Assembly: GCA_040904785.1 (NCBI GenBank)
Contig: JBBDSV010000081.1
Span: 1 to 20,391 of the forward strand
From: JBBDSV01 sp040904785
GTDB taxonomy: Bacteria > Actinomycetota > Nitriliruptoria > Nitriliruptorales > Nitriliruptoraceae
DNA: 20,391 nucleotides
Direction: 5' to 3'
The translations under genes and the position numbers were made by a program. Below the pieces are notes generated by a model that was given only the letters and a program-made list of their open reading frames with translations, was not told the origin of the DNA and made no database searches. Shown piece after piece: positions 17,227 through 20,391 of the stretch. Numbering within the stretch: position 1 is the first letter of the stretch; every line of letters starts with the position of its first letter.

Positions 17227-17232
17227 TAGTGT
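17227..17232 (+). promoter_or_regulatory. Candidate -10 element for tpiA
   Basis: TAGTGT fits TANNNT in the 75-bp gap before tpiA. A start near 17239 would leave a leader of about 39 nt that carries the strong GGAGG at 17268-17272. No convincing -35; the region upstream is the end of the lipoprotein gene. Confidence 0.38.
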
Positions 17233-17277
17233 CATGCACACAAGGTGGCCCCGATCAGCCCGAGCGCGGAGGAAGCA

Positions 17278-18063
17278 GTGAGTGAACGTACGCCCGTGAT
17301 CGCGGGAAACTGGAAGATGCACCGGGATCATCTCGAAGCGATTCAGCTGGTGCAGAAGCTGTCGTACCACCTTGATAGCGACGACTACCGCGACCAGGAC
17401 GTCGTCGTCTGTCCGCCGTTCATCGCGTTGCGCTCGATCCAGACGCTCCTTCAGTCCGACCGGTTGCCCATGCAACTCGGCGCGCAGAACTGTCATGCGG
17501 CCGATGAGGGTGCCTACACGGGCGAGATCTCGGCGCAGATGCTCGCGCGTCTCGACGTGGCCTATGTCATCGTCGGCCACTCCGAACGTCGGACGCTGTT
17601 CGGTGAGACGGATAACGACGTCGTCGCGAAGGCGCACGCGGTGCTCCGGCATCGGATGCGGCCAATCGTGTGCGTCGGAGAGACGGCAGAACAGCGAGAT
17701 GCCGGTTCTGCCGAGGAGGTCGTCACGGCACAGCTCCTTGGGAGCCTTGATGGTGTGGAGATAGACGACCCGGCGACGGTTGTCGTCGCCTATGAGCCGA
17801 TCTGGGCAATCGGGACCGGTCGGACTGCGACGCCGGATGACGCGCAGCAGATGTGCCAGTCGATTCGCGCGACCTTGACTGATCGATTCGGACCCGTGGG
17901 CGCGTCGATGCGGGTGCTCTACGGGGGAAGTGTGAAGCCGGGCAACATTCGTGCCTTGATGGCCGAATCTGACATCGACGGTGTGCTCGTCGGAGGCGCC
18001 AGCATCTCTTCGGAGGACTTTGCGCTCATCGTCGGTCATCGTCGTCATGACGGCACGGCCTGA
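17278..18063 (+). CDS. tpiA: Triose-phosphate isomerase
   Basis: It interconverts dihydroxyacetone phosphate and glyceraldehyde 3-phosphate. The 261-residue TIM barrel has all catalytic residues: N11 and K13 in GNWKMH, H101 in VGHSERR, E173 in AYEPIWAIGTGR, and the phosphate-binding YGGSVKPGN (215-223) plus LVGGAS. GTG 17278 is chosen because GGAGG (17268-17272) ends 5 nt upstream and the family N-terminus begins here. An in-frame GTG at 17245 adds 11 unconserved residues. The C-terminus (GHRRHDGTA) is ordinary. It is separated from pgk by the substrate-binding protein gene. Confidence 0.97.
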   Translation: MSERTPVIAGNWKMHRDHLEAIQLVQKLSYHLDSDDYRDQDVVVCPPFIALRSIQTLLQSDRLPMQLGAQNCHAADEGAYTGEISAQMLARLDVAYVIVGHSERRTLFGETDNDVVAKAHAVLRHRMRPIVCVGETAEQRDAGSAEEVVTAQLLGSLDGVEIDDPATVVVAYEPIWAIGTGRTATPDDAQQMCQSIRATLTDRFGPVGASMRVLYGGSVKPGNIRALMAESDIDGVLVGGASISSEDFALIVGHRRHDGTA

Positions 18064-18091
18064 AGACGTTTCCTCGGCGGATGGTGCGCGC

Positions 18092-18097
18092 TACAGT
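18092..18097 (+). promoter_or_regulatory. Candidate -10 element and possible operator for the blaI-M56 pair
   Basis: TACAGT fits TANNNT in the 124-bp gap upstream of the repressor gene. It contains TACA, the half-site of classical MecI/BlaI operators, but no matching TGTA is present. Overlapping and just downstream is the direct repeat AGTGC at 18095-18099 and 18106-18110 (11-nt period, one helical turn), and GTGC (18096-18099) pairs with GCAC (18109-18112). Autoregulation by the downstream BlaI-type protein is a reasonable inference. Confidence 0.35.
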
Positions 18098-18147
18098 GCC
18101 TGGCGAGTGCACCGGACACGATCTTCGCGCCCCTGCACGTTTCGGGA

Positions 18148-18168
18148 GCCGGACGGCGCGCCGCCGGC
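18148..18168. repeat. GC-rich inverted repeat in the leader of the blaI-type gene
   Basis: The core CGGCGCGCCG (18154-18163) is a perfect 10-nt palindrome. It is extended by GCCGG on the left (18148-18152) and CCGGC on the right (18164-18168), with one unpaired A at 18153. The repeat ends 9 nt before the GAGG ribosome-binding site (18178-18181). It could be an operator or an RNA hairpin near the start of translation. No T-tract follows, so it is not a standard terminator. Confidence 0.6.
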
Positions 18169-18187
18169 GGGAGAATCGAGGACGACG

Positions 18188-18592
18188 ATGGCCACACGAC
18201 GAAACGAGCCACTCGAGGCGGTGCTCGGCCCCCTCGAACAAGAAGTGATGGATGTCGTGTGGCGGATCGGGGACTCGACCGTGCGCGATGTGCACGAAGA
18301 GCTCGCCCGCGACCGGTCGATTGCTTACACGACCGTGATGACGACGATGAGTCGGCTGGCGGCCAAAGGGCTGTTGGTGCGTGACACAACGGGGTTGGCG
18401 CACCGATACGTGCCGGCGGTCTCGCGCGAACGGTATGCGCGATCGGCCGTCAGTGACGTGCTCAATTGGCTCCTCGAACGCTATCCCGAGCCCGCGGCGG
18501 CATATCTCGCTGACGTCGTTGAGGATGTCGACGGTGTCACCCTCGATGCGCTGCGTGACGCGGTCGCCCGACAGCGGACTCAGGAGCGCTGA
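18188..18592 (+). CDS. BlaI/MecI-family transcriptional repressor
   Basis: The 134-residue product has the family winged helix at about 15-78: LEQEVMDVVWRIGDSTVRDV, a recognition helix around YTTVMTTMSRLAAKGLL (47-63) and the wing ending HRYVPAVSRE. The C-terminal helices (about 82-133) should form the dimer domain. Family members repress their own operon until the partner membrane protease triggers their cleavage. ATG 18188 has GAGG 6 nt upstream; longer in-frame starts would run into tpiA. An M56 peptidase gene starts 5 bp after its stop, the classical blaI-blaR1 arrangement. Nothing in the window is a beta-lactamase, so the regulated function is unknown and I do not use the symbol blaI. 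Confidence 0.92.
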   Translation: MATRRNEPLEAVLGPLEQEVMDVVWRIGDSTVRDVHEELARDRSIAYTTVMTTMSRLAAKGLLVRDTTGLAHRYVPAVSRERYARSAVSDVLNWLLERYPEPAAAYLADVVEDVDGVTLDALRDAVARQRTQER

Positions 18593-18597
18593 CCATC

Positions 18598-19968
18598 GTG
18601 GATCTCGGCGTCCTGCTGAGTCTTCCTGTCGAATCGATCGCGATCCGTGCCGTGATCGCGACGGTTGCCAGTGTCGCACTGGCACGCCTGCTGCTTCGCG
18701 CAGGGATCCGCACGGCAGCGATTCGCGTGATGGCGGCCGTCCTGCCCGCACTCGCGCTCGTCGTCGTGATCGCAATCGCGGCCTCCGACCCGCGATTGCC
18801 ATTCATGATGGTGCCGGTTGACGCTCGGGACGGGCTGGCCATCCGCGTCGCCGAGGGCTATCTGTATTTCGCGCCGATGGTGTTCCCGTGGTTGCTCGTG
18901 GCATGGGCGGCATTCGTCGCCATCCGCCTCGGACGAAGGATCCTCGTCGCCCGCGCCACGCAGCGGCGGGCCTTCGCGGCGGTCTCGCACGGATCGGTGC
19001 CGGGTGACGTGCGTGAAATCGCCGTCCGCGTGGCTTCACGACTACACGTGCCGGAGCCGTTTGTAACCGTCGTCGACCATGCACCGGGAGGTGCCTATGT
19101 CGTTGGGCGCCGGCGTCCGGTCATCGTGCTCGACGCTGAACTCGTCGGTCGGCTCGATGCCGATGAGCTCGAAGGCGTGCTCGCACATGAACTGGCACAT
19201 GTCAAACGGCGTGACAATCTCGTCGCCGGTGTCGTCGGTGTCGTGCGAGACGCCGTCTTCTTTGCTCCCGGCACACGATGGGCAGTGCGGCACCTGCACC
19301 GTGAACGGGAGCTCGCCGCGGACCAGGTAGCGGTTGCCGTCACCCGACGGCCGGGCGCACTCGCGAGCGGGCTCCTCAAGGTGCTTGATCATGCGCCGCG
19401 CACGACGGCTCACGCCTGCGCCTCGTTGGCACCGAGTGCCGGATTGGTCGACCGCGTCCGGGTGCTCGTCGACGCACCGCACCCGCCGTCGACGCATCGT
19501 CGGGTACTGGAACTCGGTGCGCTCGGTTCGGTCGTGACGCTGGCGATCACCTCGGCACTGGTGCTTCCGAGCGCGGCTGCAGGAGTCGAGCACGAACGTG
19601 ATGCGGTAGCGGTCGTGTGGTCGCCGTCGTCGTCGGATGCACCGGTGGACACGGGTGGTCCAGCACGCGTCTTCGACGTCTATCGGCGCAATGCTCTCGG
19701 ATCTGCAACAGCAGGTGGAGCGGCGAGTGTGGCGGCGACACGCGACGACGAGCGAGCGATCGAGAGCCGCCGTTCGACGCTGTACGCGTGTGCGGACGAT
19801 GAGCTGTCGTGCCCCGCGGCGCGCCACCGGCTCAGCCTCGGCTTGCGTCCTCGACCGGTCGTCACGGTCGACCGAGCGGTGACCCGCGCATGGCAGGCCA
19901 CGCCCGTACTGGACGGTACGACCGGTGGTTCCGGCCTCCAGATGTACTGGCTCGCGCGACGGGGATGA
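18598..19968 (+). CDS. M56-family (BlaR1-like) membrane zinc metallopeptidase
   Basis: The 456-residue product has predicted membrane helices at about 13-35, 43-62, 88-110 and 305-326. A cytoplasmic gluzincin domain lies between helices three and four: HELAH (197-201) supplies two zinc ligands and the catalytic Glu, and E238 in RERELAADQ is the likely third ligand. In BlaR1 a C-terminal penicillin-binding domain senses beta-lactams. Here only about 127 residues follow the last helix, low in recognisable motifs, with a Cys pair (C398, C405); no SxxK-type sensor domain is seen. It is therefore probably a signal-responsive protease with another trigger. The GTG start at 18598 follows AGGAG (18582-18586) at an 11-nt distance. 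The partner substrate is presumably the BlaI-type protein just upstream. Confidence 0.9.
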   Translation: MDLGVLLSLPVESIAIRAVIATVASVALARLLLRAGIRTAAIRVMAAVLPALALVVVIAIAASDPRLPFMMVPVDARDGLAIRVAEGYLYFAPMVFPWLLVAWAAFVAIRLGRRILVARATQRRAFAAVSHGSVPGDVREIAVRVASRLHVPEPFVTVVDHAPGGAYVVGRRRPVIVLDAELVGRLDADELEGVLAHELAHVKRRDNLVAGVVGVVRDAVFFAPGTRWAVRHLHRERELAADQVAVAVTRRPGALASGLLKVLDHAPRTTAHACASLAPSAGLVDRVRVLVDAPHPPSTHRRVLELGALGSVVTLAITSALVLPSAAAGVEHERDAVAVVWSPSSSDAPVDTGGPARVFDVYRRNALGSATAGGAASVAATRDDERAIESRRSTLYACADDELSCPAARHRLSLGLRPRPVVTVDRAVTRAWQATPVLDGTTGGSGLQMYWLARRG

Positions 19969-20006
19969 GCAGCGCCACGGCGTGACCGCCGCGAGGCGAT
20001 GCACGA

Positions 20007-20012
20007 TACGCT
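20007..20012 (+). promoter_or_regulatory. Candidate -10 element for secG
   Basis: TACGCT lies in the 94-bp gap before secG; the surrounding decamer ACGATACGCT (20003-20012) is identical to the one upstream of uvrA (4371-4380). A start near 20019 gives a leader of about 44 nt with GGAG at 20053-20056. A weak -35-like GTGACC (19982-19987) is 19 nt upstream. Confidence 0.4.
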
Positions 20013-20062
20013 TTCCGTCATCATCGTTCGTCCGCTCGAAACTGCGAACTCCGGAGAATCCC

Positions 20063-20290
20063 GTGCTCGTCGGTGTCCTCGTCGCTTTTCACGTCCTGTT
20101 GTCGCTGCTGCTCATCGGCTTCGTGCTCCTGCACCGCGGCCAGGGCGGCGGACTCTCGGACATGTTCGGTGGTGGCGCAGGAGGTGCGCTGCAGGGCTCG
20201 GCCGTTGTTGAGCGCAACCTGGACCGATTCACCGTCATCTGTGCGCTGCTGTTCGCGGTCACGAACTCACTGCTCGTCGTGCTGCTCTGA
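20063..20290 (+). CDS. secG: Preprotein translocase subunit SecG
   Basis: SecG is the small accessory subunit of the SecYEG channel. The 75-residue product has two predicted helices (about 3-24 and 55-75) joined by the hallmark Gly-rich cytoplasmic loop: HRGQGGGLSDMFGGGAGGAL, then GS and ERNLDRFT. Length and motif are typical. GTG 20063 is chosen because GGAG at 20053-20056 lies 6 nt upstream and the first helix starts here; longer in-frame starts give a non-conserved extension. In actinobacteria secG commonly follows tpiA; here the BlaI-type and M56 genes intervene. Confidence 0.95.
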   Translation: MLVGVLVAFHVLLSLLLIGFVLLHRGQGGGLSDMFGGGAGGALQGSAVVERNLDRFTVICALLFAVTNSLLVVLL

Positions 20291-20309
20291 TGTGAACCGG
20301 CCGCGCACG

Positions 20310-20391
20310 ATGACGGCCTGGCGACATTGGTCGTGTGTCGTTGCGTCCGCCCTACTCGTCGTCGGATGCACGCCGTCAGCGCCGTCCGCAC
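20310..20391 (+). CDS. Putative lipoprotein, N-terminus only (3' end outside window)
   Basis: From ATG 20310 the frame is open to the window edge (27 codons). It encodes a short, positively charged start (MTAWRHW), a hydrophobic stretch and the lipobox VVGC, followed by a Ser/Pro/Ala-rich linker: a typical lipoprotein signal. GTG 20292, in frame and 1 bp after the secG stop, would give a longer basic N-terminus and is an alternative; neither start has a clear ribosome-binding site. The signal resembles that of the substrate-binding protein at 15574, so another solute-binding lipoprotein is possible, but the mature part is not visible. Confidence 0.6.
   Translation, partial: MTAWRHWSCVVASALLVVGCTPSAPSA

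Noticed and set aside
16984..18048. 354-codon open frame on the minus strand opposite tpiA
   Set aside because: tpiA on the plus strand has all catalytic residues; the antisense frame is explained by codon bias.
18188..19968. Direct naming of the pair as blaI-blaR1 beta-lactam resistance genes
   Set aside because: No beta-lactamase gene is present and the M56 protein lacks a visible penicillin-binding sensor domain.
19042..20004. 320-codon open frame on the minus strand opposite the M56 peptidase gene
   Set aside because: It lies opposite the zinc-peptidase domain and shows no motif; treated as a compositional artefact.

Overview
This window is a gene-dense, high-GC bacterial chromosome segment that looks actinobacterial, probably from the Acidimicrobiia or a related deep branch. 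Supporting signs are the rpsA-coaE-uvrB order, a metallo-beta-lactamase-fold gene divergent from uvrA, the uvrC-rapZ-yvcK-whiA block followed by gap-pgk-tpiA-secG (as in mycobacteria and streptomycetes), frequent GTG starts, and TANNNT -10 boxes without a recognisable -35, sometimes placed for leaderless mRNAs. The class-level placement is inference. No rRNA, tRNA, CRISPR array, insertion sequence, phage gene or convincing intrinsic terminator was seen. No intergenic gap exceeds about 160 bp.

Layout. Positions 1-3155 hold the 3' end of rpsA (ribosomal protein S1 with an acidic, internally repeated tail), coaE and uvrB. Positions 3241-4318 hold a small four-helix membrane protein of unknown function and a convergent MBL-fold hydrolase. 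Positions 4477-8512 hold uvrA and a convergent MscS-type channel. Positions 8595-13225 hold uvrC, rapZ, yvcK and whiA, which overlap by a few bases and are probably translationally coupled. Positions 13341-18063 hold gap, pgk and tpiA, interrupted by a family-5 solute-binding lipoprotein gene. Positions 18188-19968 hold a BlaI-type repressor and an M56 membrane peptidase. secG and the first codons of another lipoprotein gene end the window.

Function. UvrA, UvrB and UvrC make up the damage-recognition and dual-incision machinery of nucleotide excision repair, and all three are encoded within 9.4 kb. RapZ, YvcK and WhiA form a conserved trio linking cell-wall precursor or carbon status to division and development in Gram-positive bacteria. 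GAPDH, PGK and TPI catalyse consecutive triose-phosphate steps of glycolysis. SecG is a Sec translocon subunit.

Most of the window is housekeeping. The least ordinary parts are the BlaI-M56 pair between tpiA and secG, whose peptidase lacks a penicillin-binding sensor domain; the orphan substrate-binding lipoprotein inside the glycolytic cluster; the uncharacterised His-containing membrane protein; and promoter geometries that suggest leaderless transcripts for uvrB, uvrC and possibly the MBL hydrolase. I did not find clear evidence of a new multi-gene system.
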